A program made the position numbers and the translations under genes. From the NCBI GenBank assembly GCA_023415035.1, contig JAEZLX010000163.1:1-20230 (forward strand): a DNA stretch of 20,230 nt, in the 5' to 3' direction. Shown in pieces: positions 8,024-15,453 of the stretch (the stretch's first letter is position 1; each line of letters starts with the position of its first letter). Below the pieces are notes generated by a model, which was not told the origin of the DNA, made no database searches, and saw nothing but the letters and a program-made list of their open reading frames with translations. The stretch is from Pseudomonadota bacterium. GTDB taxonomy: Bacteria > Pseudomonadota > Gammaproteobacteria > Burkholderiales > Burkholderiaceae_C.

Positions 8024-10019
8024 GGGCGGCAAGCAGCTTGGTACGCGCTTCCTCGGTGGCAGCCACTTCGGCTGCCGGGATGTGGTAGTCGCGCTTGTAG
8101 TTGAACGTATGGACGACGGAGGCGATCACGAGAGCGGCGAACGACACGCCCGCCAGCGGCCACATGTGCCAGATCAGGGCAAAGCCGAACACCAGCGACA
8201 GGGTCGAGATCACCACGCCCGCGGCCGTGTTGGCCGGCATGTGGATCGGCTTGAAGCCTGACAGCGGACGCTGGTAACCATGACGCTTCATGTCCCACCA
8301 GGCGTCGATCTCGTGCACCACCGGGGTGAAGGCGAAGTTGTAGGCCGGCGGCGGCGACGAGGTCGCCCACTCCAGCGTGCGGCCATCCCACGGATCGCCG
8401 GTCACGTCGCGCAGCTGATCACGACGCAGGAAGCTCACCAGCAGCTGGATGATGAAGCAGCCGATGCCCAGCGCGATCAGGAACGCACCCACGGCCGCGA
8501 CCTGGAACCAAATCTGCAGCGCGGTGTCCTCGAAGTGGCTCACGCGACGCGTCACCCCCATCAGGCCCAGGATGTACAGCGGTGTGAAGGCAATCCAGTA
8601 GCCCACCAGCCAGAGCCAGAAGGAGCACTTGCCCCAGAACTCGTCCAGCTTGTAGCCGAAGGCCTTGGGGAACCAGTAGTTGATGCCCGCAAACATGGCG
8701 AACACGACGCCGCCGATGATCACGTTGTGGAAGTGCGCCACCAGGAACAGGCTGTTGTGCAGCACGAAGTCGGCCGGAGGCACCGCCAGCAGCACGCCGG
8801 TCATGCCGCCCACGGCGAAGGTGCACATGAAGCCCACCGTCCACATCATCGGTACGGTGAACCGGATGCGGCCCTTGTACATGGTGAACAGCCAGTTGAA
8901 GATCTTCGCACCCGTCGGGATCGAGATGATCATCGTCGTGATGCCGAAGAAGGTGTTCACCGTGGCGCCTGAGCCCATCGTGAAGAAGTGGTGCAGCCAC
9001 ACCAGGTACGACAGGATCGTGATACACGCCGTGGCGTACACCATGGAGGTGTAGCCGAACAGGCGCTTGCGGCTGAACGTGGCCACCACCTCGGAGAACA
9101 CGCCGAACGCGGGCAGGATCAGGATGTACACCTCGGGGTGGCCCCAGATCCAGATCAGGTTCACGTACAGCATGGTGTTGCCACCCAGGTCGTTCGTGAA
9201 GAAGTTGGTACCCACGTAGCGGTCCAGGCTCATCAGGACCAGCGCAGCCGTCAGCACCGGGAAGCTCGCCACGATCAGCGCGTTCGTGCACAGTGCCGTC
9301 CACGTGAACACCGGCATCTTCATCAGGCCCATGCCCGGTGCACGCATCTTCACGATGGTGACGATCAGGTTGATGCCCGAGAGCGTCGTGCCCACCCCCG
9401 CGATCTGCAGCGCCCAGATGTAGTAGTCAAGCCCCACGCCCGGGTCCTGCGCGCCCAGATTGGACAGCGCCAGCCAGCCCGAGGTCGAGAACTCGCCCAG
9501 GAACAGCGAGATCATGACCAGCACCGCGCCGGCCGTGGTCATCCAGAAGCTGAAGTTGTTCAGGAACGGGAAGGCCACGTCGCGCGCGCCGATCTGCAGC
9601 GGCACGACGTAGTTCATCAGGCCCGTGACCAGTGGCATGGCCACGAAGAAGATCATGATGACGCCGTGCGCCGTGAAGATCTGGTCGTAGTGGTGCGGGG
9701 GCAGGTAGCCCAGGCTCTCGCCAAAGGCCATGGCCTGCTGCAGGCGCATCATGGCGGCGTCGGCAAAGCCGCGCAGCAGCATCACGATGCCCAGCACCAT
9801 GTACATGATGCCGATCTTCTTGTGATCGATGCTGCAGATCCAGTCGCGCCACAGCGGACCCCAGAGCCGGAACTTGGTGAGGGCGGCCAGCACGGCGATG
9901 CCGCCAAGCACGACGGCGATGAACGTCCACAGCACGATGGGCTCATGCGCCATCGGGATGGAGTCCCAGGTGAGCCGGCCCAGTGCCCAGTGGCTGGCGG
10001 TGATCGGTTCGGATGACAT
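8016..10019 (-). CDS. cyoB: Cytochrome o ubiquinol oxidase subunit I
   Basis: The 667-residue catalytic subunit, close to E. coli CyoB in length and sequence. It oxidises ubiquinol, reduces oxygen to water and pumps protons. All key residues are visible: quinol-site Arg83, Asp87, His110 and Gln113 (RGFADA and PPHHYDQIFTAHG); heme b ligand His118; the D-channel Asp147 (QIGARD); the CuB ligand and cross-linked Tyr in GHPEVY (294-298) with Glu296; the His pair in WLHHFFTMG; the K-channel Lys in PTGAKIFNW; and the heme ligands in AHFHNVIIGG. The RGFADA site and the absence of CuA in the partner subunit mark it as a quinol, not cytochrome c, oxidase. A GAGAG ribosome site precedes the ATG. It follows cyoA after 55 bases. 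Confidence 0.97.
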   Translation of the reverse strand: MSSEPITASHWALGRLTWDSIPMAHEPIVLWTFIAVVLGGIAVLAALTKFRLWGPLWRDWICSIDHKKIGIMYMVLGIVMLLRGFADAAMMRLQQAMAFGESLGYLPPHHYDQIFTAHGVIMIFFVAMPLVTGLMNYVVPLQIGARDVAFPFLNNFSFWMTTAGAVLVMISLFLGEFSTSGWLALSNLGAQDPGVGLDYYIWALQIAGVGTTLSGINLIVTIVKMRAPGMGLMKMPVFTWTALCTNALIVASFPVLTAALVLMSLDRYVGTNFFTNDLGGNTMLYVNLIWIWGHPEVYILILPAFGVFSEVVATFSRKRLFGYTSMVYATACITILSYLVWLHHFFTMGSGATVNTFFGITTMIISIPTGAKIFNWLFTMYKGRIRFTVPMMWTVGFMCTFAVGGMTGVLLAVPPADFVLHNSLFLVAHFHNVIIGGVVFAMFAGINYWFPKAFGYKLDEFWGKCSFWLWLVGYWIAFTPLYILGLMGVTRRVSHFEDTALQIWFQVAAVGAFLIALGIGCFIIQLLVSFLRRDQLRDVTGDPWDGRTLEWATSSPPPAYNFAFTPVVHEIDAWWDMKRHGYQRPLSGFKPIHMPANTAAGVVISTLSLVFGFALIWHMWPLAGVSFAALVIASVVHTFNYKRDYHIPAAEVAATEEARTKLLAAHV

Positions 10020-10041
10020 GTCGGTTTCTCTCAGGCGATGT

Positions 10042-10066
10042 GCCGGTACGACCAGGCCGCACCGGC
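10042..10066 (-). other. Hairpin between cyoA and cyoB
   Basis: In the 55-base cyoA-cyoB gap, two 9-base arms (10042-10050 and 10058-10066) pair around a 7-base loop with eight Watson-Crick pairs and one G-U pair in the minus-strand transcript. No T-run follows in the direction of transcription, so it is not a standard terminator. It could stabilise the upstream message or tune the ratio of CyoA to CyoB. Function is inferred only from structure and place. Confidence 0.4.
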
Positions 10067-10074
10067 GCTTGATC

Positions 10075-11124
10075 TCACTGGCGGGTGATGCCCCGCTCCT
10101 GCGCCGCGTCGAGCACGGCGACGTCCTGGACCAGATCGGCGGCTGTGCACACGTCCTGCGGCAGGTCCAGCCCCTGCGCCTTCAGGTACGACTGCCCCCC
10201 CATCTCGTCGATGGCCATCATGTGGTGCATGCACATCTGACCATCTTCCACGCAGCGGTTGAGCACCTTGTCGTACAGGCCTTCCTCGACCTGCGCGAAA
10301 TGCTGCACCGGCTCGCGCTCGCTGGGCTTAACCAGCTGCAGGTAGGTCGCACGGTCCAGTGCCTTTTCAGTGCCCTTGGCCTTGGCGACCCACTGCTCGA
10401 ATTCGTCATGGGACAGGCCATGGAACTTGAACGTCATGCCCGAGAAGCCCATGCCGCTGTAGTGCGAGGCCATGCCCTGGAAGACGCCCGGCTCGTTGAT
10501 CACCGCGTTCAGCTCCGTCTGCATGCCAGGCATCGCGTAGATCATGCCGGCCAGCGCGGGCACGTAGAAGGCGTTCATGGTCGAGGTCGCGGTCAGCTTG
10601 AACCGGATCGGACGATCCACCGGCGCGGCCACCTCGTTCACCGTCGCGATACCTTGCTCGGGGTACAGGAACAGCCATTTCCAGTCCATGGCCACCACCT
10701 GCACCTCCAGCGGCTTGCTGCCGTCCAGCGGCTTGCTCTCGGAGATGCGGTCCAGCGGGCGGTAGGGATCGAGCTTATGCGTGCCGATCCAGGTCATCGC
10801 GCCCAGCGCGATGATGATCATCAGCGGCACCGTCCAGATCACCAGTTCCAGCGTTGTGGAATGGTGCCACTCGGGGTCGTAATCCTTCTCGGTGTTGGAC
10901 GTGTTCGACTGGCGGTATTTCCAGGCGAACAGGAGCGTCAGGACGATCACCGGCACGATGACGATGAGCATCAGCAGGGTGGCATGCACCACCATCTGAC
11001 CTTGCTGGGCAGCGATGTCGCCCGACGGGTTGAGAACGACCGCCTTGCTGCAGCCCGTCAGGCCTGCCAGGGCCAGCATGGCGGACAGCCACCCGGTCCG
11101 GCGTGGGAGGGGACGAGGGAACAT
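10075..11124 (-). CDS. cyoA: Cytochrome o ubiquinol oxidase subunit II (lipoprotein)
   Basis: A 349-residue subunit II with a lipoprotein signal: lipobox LTGC ending at Cys25, then two membrane helices (about 45-68 and 92-113) and a periplasmic cupredoxin domain. VVAMDWKWLFLYPEQGIATVNE and ATSTMNAFYVPALAGMIYAMPGM are standard CyoA blocks. The CuA ligand set (the Cys pair and following His/Met of cytochrome c oxidases) is absent at its expected position, as in all quinol oxidases. It is about 30 residues longer than E. coli CyoA, with a C-terminal tail carrying Cys, Met and His (QMCMHHMMAIDEMGG). It is the first gene of the cyoABCD-SURF1-regBA unit; its leader faces the MFS gene. Confidence 0.96.
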   Translation of the reverse strand: MFPRPLPRRTGWLSAMLALAGLTGCSKAVVLNPSGDIAAQQGQMVVHATLLMLIVIVPVIVLTLLFAWKYRQSNTSNTEKDYDPEWHHSTTLELVIWTVPLMIIIALGAMTWIGTHKLDPYRPLDRISESKPLDGSKPLEVQVVAMDWKWLFLYPEQGIATVNEVAAPVDRPIRFKLTATSTMNAFYVPALAGMIYAMPGMQTELNAVINEPGVFQGMASHYSGMGFSGMTFKFHGLSHDEFEQWVAKAKGTEKALDRATYLQLVKPSEREPVQHFAQVEEGLYDKVLNRCVEDGQMCMHHMMAIDEMGGQSYLKAQGLDLPQDVCTAADLVQDVAVLDAAQERGITRQ

Positions 11125-11132
11125 GGGAACAA

Positions 11133-11156
11133 CCTAGGGTAATTGCCTAAGGGTAA
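11133..11156. repeat. Short direct repeat in the cyoA leader
   Basis: On the plus strand CCTAGGGTAA (11133-11142) is followed by CCTAAGGGTAA (11146-11156), two near-identical copies 13 bases apart, ending 9 bases before the cyoA start codon. The site would lie in the 5' leader of the cyo transcript, or at its promoter if the leader is very short. I see no good sigma-70 promoter for cyoA nearby. It may be a regulator site or an RNA element. Confidence 0.45.
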
Positions 11157-11207
11157 GCACTAATGGAATGCAACCGCCCAATGTACTCCCAACATGTGGG
11201 TGACAGG

Positions 11208-11224
11208 TGAGACATTTTGTCTCA
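11208..11224. promoter_or_regulatory. Perfect 17-bp palindrome, candidate operator between cyoA and the MFS gene
   Basis: TGAGACA-TTT-TGTCTCA is a perfect inverted repeat with 7-bp arms, 84 bases from the cyoA start and 135 from the MFS start. An FNR/ANR-like sequence, TTGTC-TCAG-ATCAA (11217-11230), overlaps its right arm; it matches 8 of 10 fixed positions of TTGAT-N4-ATCAA. A TTGACA hexamer follows at 11233-11238 without a good partner at normal spacing. The palindrome is the strongest symmetric element in this divergent gap (11125-11358). The binding protein is unknown to me. Confidence 0.55.
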
Positions 11225-11358
11225 GATCAAGGTTGACAGCAGGGTTTTCGGCTAATGCCTGCCACGGCCTGTACCCTGGGCGCAATAGTGGAGACTCCCT
11301 TGTCTGCCCCCGGCTCCGGGTGTAGAACGGCAAGGGCACCCGTACAGGAGACCCTTTC

Positions 11359-12699
11359 ATGAGCAGTTCCGCCTCCGTCCCCCTGCCCCACAGCAGCATC
11401 GAAGGGCCCGCCGCGCTGTCGCGGGCCGACACGCACGAAGACGTGACCCCCGCGGAAATTGCCGTTGGCGTGATCATCGGACGCTCGTCCGAATACTTCG
11501 ATTTCTTCGTTTTCGGCATCGCCAGCGTACTGGTCTTCCCGTCGCTGCTGTTTCCGGATTTCACCAGACTGGACGGCACGCTGCTGTCTTTCGCCCTGCT
11601 GGCCGTGGCCTTCATCGCACGCCCGTTCGGTACCGCGCTGTCCATGGCCGTGCAGAGGCACTGGGGCCGCGCCACCAAGCTGACCATCGCGCTGTTCCTG
11701 CTCGGGGTGTGCACGGTGGGCATGGCCTTCCTGCCGAGCTATGCCGACATCGGCCCCACCGCCATCCTCATCCTTCTGGCCCTTCGCCTCGGGCAGGGCC
11801 TGGCACTCGGCGGTTCCTGGGACGGCCTGCCCTCGCTGCTGGCGATGTCGGCCCCGCCCGACCGTCGCGGCTGGTACGCGATGATCGGCCAGCTGGGAGC
11901 GCCCCTGGGCTTCGTACTCGCTGCCGGCATCTTCGCCTACCTCTACAGCAACCTCAGCGTGTCCGAGTTCCTCGACTGGGGCTGGCGCTATCCCTTCTTC
12001 GTCGCGTTCGCTGTCAACGTCGTCGCTCTGTTCGCGCGCCTGCGCCTGGTGGTCGGTCAGTCCTATACCCGGCTGCTTCAGGAGCGCGAGCTGCAGCCGG
12101 TTCCTGTCAGCCACGTCATGCGCGACGAAGGTGGCAATGTGCTGCTGGGTGCCTTCGCGGCCCTGGCCAGCTTCGCCCTCTTCCACCTCGTGACCGTGTT
12201 CCCGCTGTCTTGGATCACCCTGCAAGCCGACCACGCCATCACCGAAGTTCTCTCGGTCCAGGTGGTTGGCGCCTTCCTGGCTGCTGGCGCCATCATGCTC
12301 TCGGGGCACCTTGCCGACCGCATCGGCCGCCGCCGCCTGCTCGGCGCCATGGCCGTGCTGATCGGCGCGTTCAGCATCGTCACACCGTGGCTGCTCGGCG
12401 GCGAAAGTACCGGCAACAACATCTTCCTGCTGGTCGGCTTCGTGCTGCTGGGCCTGTCCTATGGCCAGGCCTCCGGCACCGTGACGTCCAATTTCTCCTC
12501 GCACTACCGTTACGTCGGTGCCGCACTGTCCACCGACATCGCCTGGCTGCTCGGCGCGGCGTTCGCGCCGCTGGTCGCGCTGGGCCTGTCGGCCAAGTTC
12601 GGGCTCGTGGCGGTCTCGCTGTACCTGCTCTCGGGCGTGCTCTGCACACTCGGCGCCCTGCGCATCAACCGCCTCATAGAGCAGCGTCGCGAGGACTGA
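11359..12699 (+). CDS. MFS transporter, metabolite:H+ symporter (MHS)-like
   Basis: A 446-residue, 12-helix carrier starting MSSSASVPLP with an AGGAGA ribosome site (11346-11351) 7 bases upstream. GRSSEYFDFFVFGIAS (41-56) resembles the first helix of MHS carriers such as KgtP, ShiA and ProP, and the length fits. The loop between helices 8 and 9 has a good MFS motif (GHLADRIGRRR, 316-326). The corresponding loop between helices 2 and 3 is degenerate (RPFGTALSMAVQRHWGRATK, 88-107), lacking the usual GDRxGRR. MHS carriers import organic acids, amino acids or osmolytes with protons; the TCA setting suggests a carboxylate, but the substrate cannot be read from sequence. It is divergent from cyoA and ends at a strong terminator. 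Confidence 0.85.
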   Translation: MSSSASVPLPHSSIEGPAALSRADTHEDVTPAEIAVGVIIGRSSEYFDFFVFGIASVLVFPSLLFPDFTRLDGTLLSFALLAVAFIARPFGTALSMAVQRHWGRATKLTIALFLLGVCTVGMAFLPSYADIGPTAILILLALRLGQGLALGGSWDGLPSLLAMSAPPDRRGWYAMIGQLGAPLGFVLAAGIFAYLYSNLSVSEFLDWGWRYPFFVAFAVNVVALFARLRLVVGQSYTRLLQERELQPVPVSHVMRDEGGNVLLGAFAALASFALFHLVTVFPLSWITLQADHAITEVLSVQVVGAFLAAGAIMLSGHLADRIGRRRLLGAMAVLIGAFSIVTPWLLGGESTGNNIFLLVGFVLLGLSYGQASGTVTSNFSSHYRYVGAALSTDIAWLLGAAFAPLVALGLSAKFGLVAVSLYLLSGVLCTLGALRINRLIEQRRED

Positions 12700-12748
12700 C
12701 GCCCCGCTCCGTGCCTGCCCGAACCGGCCGGCGAGCCAGCGGAAAGAA

Positions 12749-12784
12749 AAAAGCCAGCCGGCGCGAGAGCACCGGCTGGCTTTT
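12749..12784. terminator. Bidirectional rho-independent terminator between the MFS gene and acnB
   Basis: A perfect 13-bp stem (12749-12761 with 12772-12784) has a GC-rich core GCCAGCCGG/CCGGCTGGC and AAAA/TTTT flanks, with a 10-base loop. T-rich runs follow on both strands, so it can stop transcription from the MFS gene (plus) and from acnB (minus). It sits in the 122-base convergent gap. Confidence 0.92.
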
Positions 12785-12801
12785 CTTTTCAGTCAGTGAC
12801 A

Positions 12802-12815
12802 GCGGCAAATGCCGC
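12802..12815. repeat. Small inverted repeat just after acnB
   Basis: GCGGCA-AA-TGCCGC, 6-bp arms around 2 bases, lies 6 bases beyond the acnB stop and before the main terminator as transcribed from acnB. It may protect the 3' end of the message or be incidental. Confidence 0.3.
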
Positions 12816-12821
12816 CACCGT

Positions 12822-15416
12822 TCAGACCTTTTCCGCGACTTCGGCGTACTCCGGAATTTCGTTGAAGTTCATGTAGCGGTACACCGAAGCCTTGTCGGCA
12901 TCGATCACGCCCATTTCCTTCAGGTACTCTTCCTTCGAGGGCAGACGGCCCAGACGCGAGGCGATCGCCGACAGCTCGGCCGAGCCCAGGAACACATTGG
13001 TGTTCTTGCCCAGGCGGTTCGGGAAGTTGCGGGTCGAGGTCGAGATGACCGTCGCGCCTTCACGCACCTGAGCCTGGTTGCCCATGCACAGCGAGCAGCC
13101 CGGCATTTCGGTGCGGGCACCGGCCGTGCCGAAGGCCGCATAGTGGCCTTCCTTGATCAGCTCGTTCTGGTCCATTTTGGTGGGCGGCGCCACCCACAGC
13201 TTCACCGGGATGTCGCGCTTGCCGCCCAGCAGCTTGGCCGCGGCACGGAAGTGGCCGATGTTGGTCATGCACGAGCCGATGAAGGCCTCGTCGATCTTGG
13301 TGCCGGCGACTTCGGACAGGAACTTGGCATCGTCCGGGTCGTTCGGGCAGCAGACGATCGGCTCAGTGATTTCGTTCAGGTCGATCTCGATCACGGCAGC
13401 GTACTCGGCGTCGGCATCGGCTTCCAGCAGCTCGGGCTTGGCCAGCCAGGCCTCGACCTTCTCGATGCGGCGCTGCAGCGTCTTGGCGTCCTGGTACCCG
13501 TCGGCGATCATGTTCTTCATCAGAACGATGTTCGACTTCAGGTATTCGATGATCGGCTCCTTGTTGAGCTTGATCGTACAGCCGGCAGCGGAGCGCTCGG
13601 CCGATGCGTCGGACAGCTCGAAGGCCTGTTCCACCTTCAGGTCGGGCAGACCTTCGATTTCCAGGATGCGGCCCGAGAAGATGTTCTTCTTGCCGGCCTT
13701 GGCCACGGTGAGCAGGCCCTGCTTGATCGCGTACAGCGGGATGGCATGCACCAGGTCACGCAGGGTCACGCCCGGCTGCAGGTCGCCCTTGAAGCGCACC
13801 AGCACCGACTCGGGCATGTCCAGCGGCATCACGCCGGTGGCGGCCGCGAAAGCCACCAGACCGGAGCCTGCGGGGAAGGAAATGCCGATCGGGAAACGGG
13901 TGTGCGAGTCACCACCGGTACCCACGGTGTCAGGCAGCAGCAGGCGGTTGAGCCAGCTGTGGATCACGCCGTCGCCAGGACGCAGGGCCACGCCGCCACG
14001 GCTGGAGATGAAGGCCGGCAGTTCGCGGTGGGTCTTCACGTCCACAGGCTTGGGATAGGCGGCCGTGTGGCAGAAGGACTGCATCACCAGGTCGGCCGAG
14101 AAGCCCAGGCAGGCCAGGTCCTTGAGCTCGTCGCGGGTCATCGGGCCCGTGGTGTCCTGGGACCCGCCGGTCGTCATGCGCGGCTCGCAGTAGGTGCCCG
14201 GACGGATCCCCTTGCCTTCCGGCAGGCCGCAGGCGCGGCCGACCATCTTCTGGGCCAGCGTGAAGCCCTTGCCGGTATCCTTGGGCGCGACCGGCAGGCG
14301 GAACACGGTCGAAGCAGGCAGGCCCAGGGCCTCGCGGGCCTTGGCCGTCAGGGCTCGACCGATGATCAGGTTGATACGGCCGCCGGCGCGCACTTCGTCC
14401 AGCAGCACTTCGCTCTTGAGCTGGAAGTTGGCGATGACCTCGCCGTTCTTCTCGATCTTACCGTCGTAGGGGTAGATGTCGATGACATCACCCATCTCCA
14501 TCTTGGAAACGTCGACCTCGATCGGCAGCGAGCCGGAGTCTTCCTGTGTGTTGAAGAAGATCGGCGCGATCTTGCCACCCAGCGTCACACCGCCGAAGCG
14601 CTTGTTGGGCACGAAGGGGATGTCCTGGCCGGTGGCCCAGATCACCGAGTTGGTCGCCGACTTGCGCGAGGAGCCGGTACCGACCACGTCACCCACATAG
14701 GCAACGGTGTGGCCCTTCTTCTTCAGGTCCTCGATGAACTGGATCGGGCCGCGCTTGCCGTCCTCCTCGGGCTTGAAGGCCGCGTCGGGACGGGTGTTCT
14801 TGAGCATCGCCAGGTAATGCAGCGGGATGTCCGGACGGCTCCAGGCGTCGGGCGCGGGCGACAGGTCGTCGGTGTTGGTCTCGCCCGGCACCTTGAACAC
14901 GGTGACGGTGATCTTCTTCTCGACTTCCGGACGCGAGGTGAACCACTCGGCGTCGGCCCAGCTCTGCATCACTTCCTGCGCCTTGGCATTGCCGGCCTTG
15001 GCCTTGGCTGCCACGTCGTTGAAGTAGTCGAACATCAGCAGGGTCTTCTTCAGGCCCTCGGCGGCGATGGCGGCCACTTCGGCATCGTCCAGCAGCTCGA
15101 TCAGCGGGTGCACGTTATAGCCACCCACCATGGTGCCCAGCAGCTCGGTGGCCTTGGCCTTGGAGATCAGGCCGACCTGGATATCGCCGTGCGCCACGGC
15201 GGCCAGGAAACTGGCCTTGACCTTGGCGGCATCGTCCACGCCCGGGGGCACGCGATGGGTCAGCAGGTCCAGCAGGAATTGCTCCTCGCCGGCGGGCGGG
15301 TTCTTGATCAGCTCGATCAGATCGGCGACCTGCTTGGCATCCAGCGGCAGCGGCGGGATGCCCAGGGCAGCACGCTCTGCGGCGTGGGCGCGGTAGTCGG
15401 TCAGAAAGGTCGACAT
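12822..15416 (-). CDS. acnB: Aconitate hydratase B / 2-methylisocitrate dehydratase (AcnB)
   Basis: A 864-residue enzyme, the usual AcnB length, starting MSTFLTDYRAHAAERAALG after a GGAGAA ribosome site. The domain order is the AcnB one: N-terminal HEAT-like domain (about 1-155), swivel domain (VGDVVGTGSSRKSATNS near 230-260), then the catalytic domains. The cluster cysteines are visible in FIGSCMTNIGHF and in PGCSLCMGN, matching Cys710, Cys769 and Cys772 of E. coli AcnB. GETNTDDLSPAPDAWSRPDIP and GTGGDSHTRFPIG are further hallmarks. AcnB is normally the main TCA-cycle aconitase during growth; AcnA is the more stress-stable one. It is the last gene of the mdh-CitE-acnB unit, 37 bases after the CitE-like gene. 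Confidence 0.97.
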   Translation of the reverse strand: MSTFLTDYRAHAAERAALGIPPLPLDAKQVADLIELIKNPPAGEEQFLLDLLTHRVPPGVDDAAKVKASFLAAVAHGDIQVGLISKAKATELLGTMVGGYNVHPLIELLDDAEVAAIAAEGLKKTLLMFDYFNDVAAKAKAGNAKAQEVMQSWADAEWFTSRPEVEKKITVTVFKVPGETNTDDLSPAPDAWSRPDIPLHYLAMLKNTRPDAAFKPEEDGKRGPIQFIEDLKKKGHTVAYVGDVVGTGSSRKSATNSVIWATGQDIPFVPNKRFGGVTLGGKIAPIFFNTQEDSGSLPIEVDVSKMEMGDVIDIYPYDGKIEKNGEVIANFQLKSEVLLDEVRAGGRINLIIGRALTAKAREALGLPASTVFRLPVAPKDTGKGFTLAQKMVGRACGLPEGKGIRPGTYCEPRMTTGGSQDTTGPMTRDELKDLACLGFSADLVMQSFCHTAAYPKPVDVKTHRELPAFISSRGGVALRPGDGVIHSWLNRLLLPDTVGTGGDSHTRFPIGISFPAGSGLVAFAAATGVMPLDMPESVLVRFKGDLQPGVTLRDLVHAIPLYAIKQGLLTVAKAGKKNIFSGRILEIEGLPDLKVEQAFELSDASAERSAAGCTIKLNKEPIIEYLKSNIVLMKNMIADGYQDAKTLQRRIEKVEAWLAKPELLEADADAEYAAVIEIDLNEITEPIVCCPNDPDDAKFLSEVAGTKIDEAFIGSCMTNIGHFRAAAKLLGGKRDIPVKLWVAPPTKMDQNELIKEGHYAAFGTAGARTEMPGCSLCMGNQAQVREGATVISTSTRNFPNRLGKNTNVFLGSAELSAIASRLGRLPSKEEYLKEMGVIDADKASVYRYMNFNEIPEYAEVAEKV

Positions 15417-15453
15417 GGCGTTCTCCGGTGGGGTCAGTTGTGTTGAATGTGTG

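Noticed and set aside
11160..11200. Possible sigma-54 promoter for cyoA (GG-N10-GC in the minus strand).
   Set aside because: Only the invariant dinucleotides fit; the flanking consensus bases do not, and such spacing is common by chance.
11233..11258. TTGACA and TAATGC as a promoter of the MFS gene.
   Set aside because: The spacer is 14 bases, too short for a sigma-70 promoter, and no better -10 follows at 16-18 bases.
11709..15446. A 1245-codon open frame on the plus strand running from inside the MFS gene through the terminator and antisense to acnB.
   Set aside because: It crosses a strong terminator, reads Arg/His/Gly/Ala-rich nonsense and exists because GC-rich coding DNA has few stops on the opposite strand.
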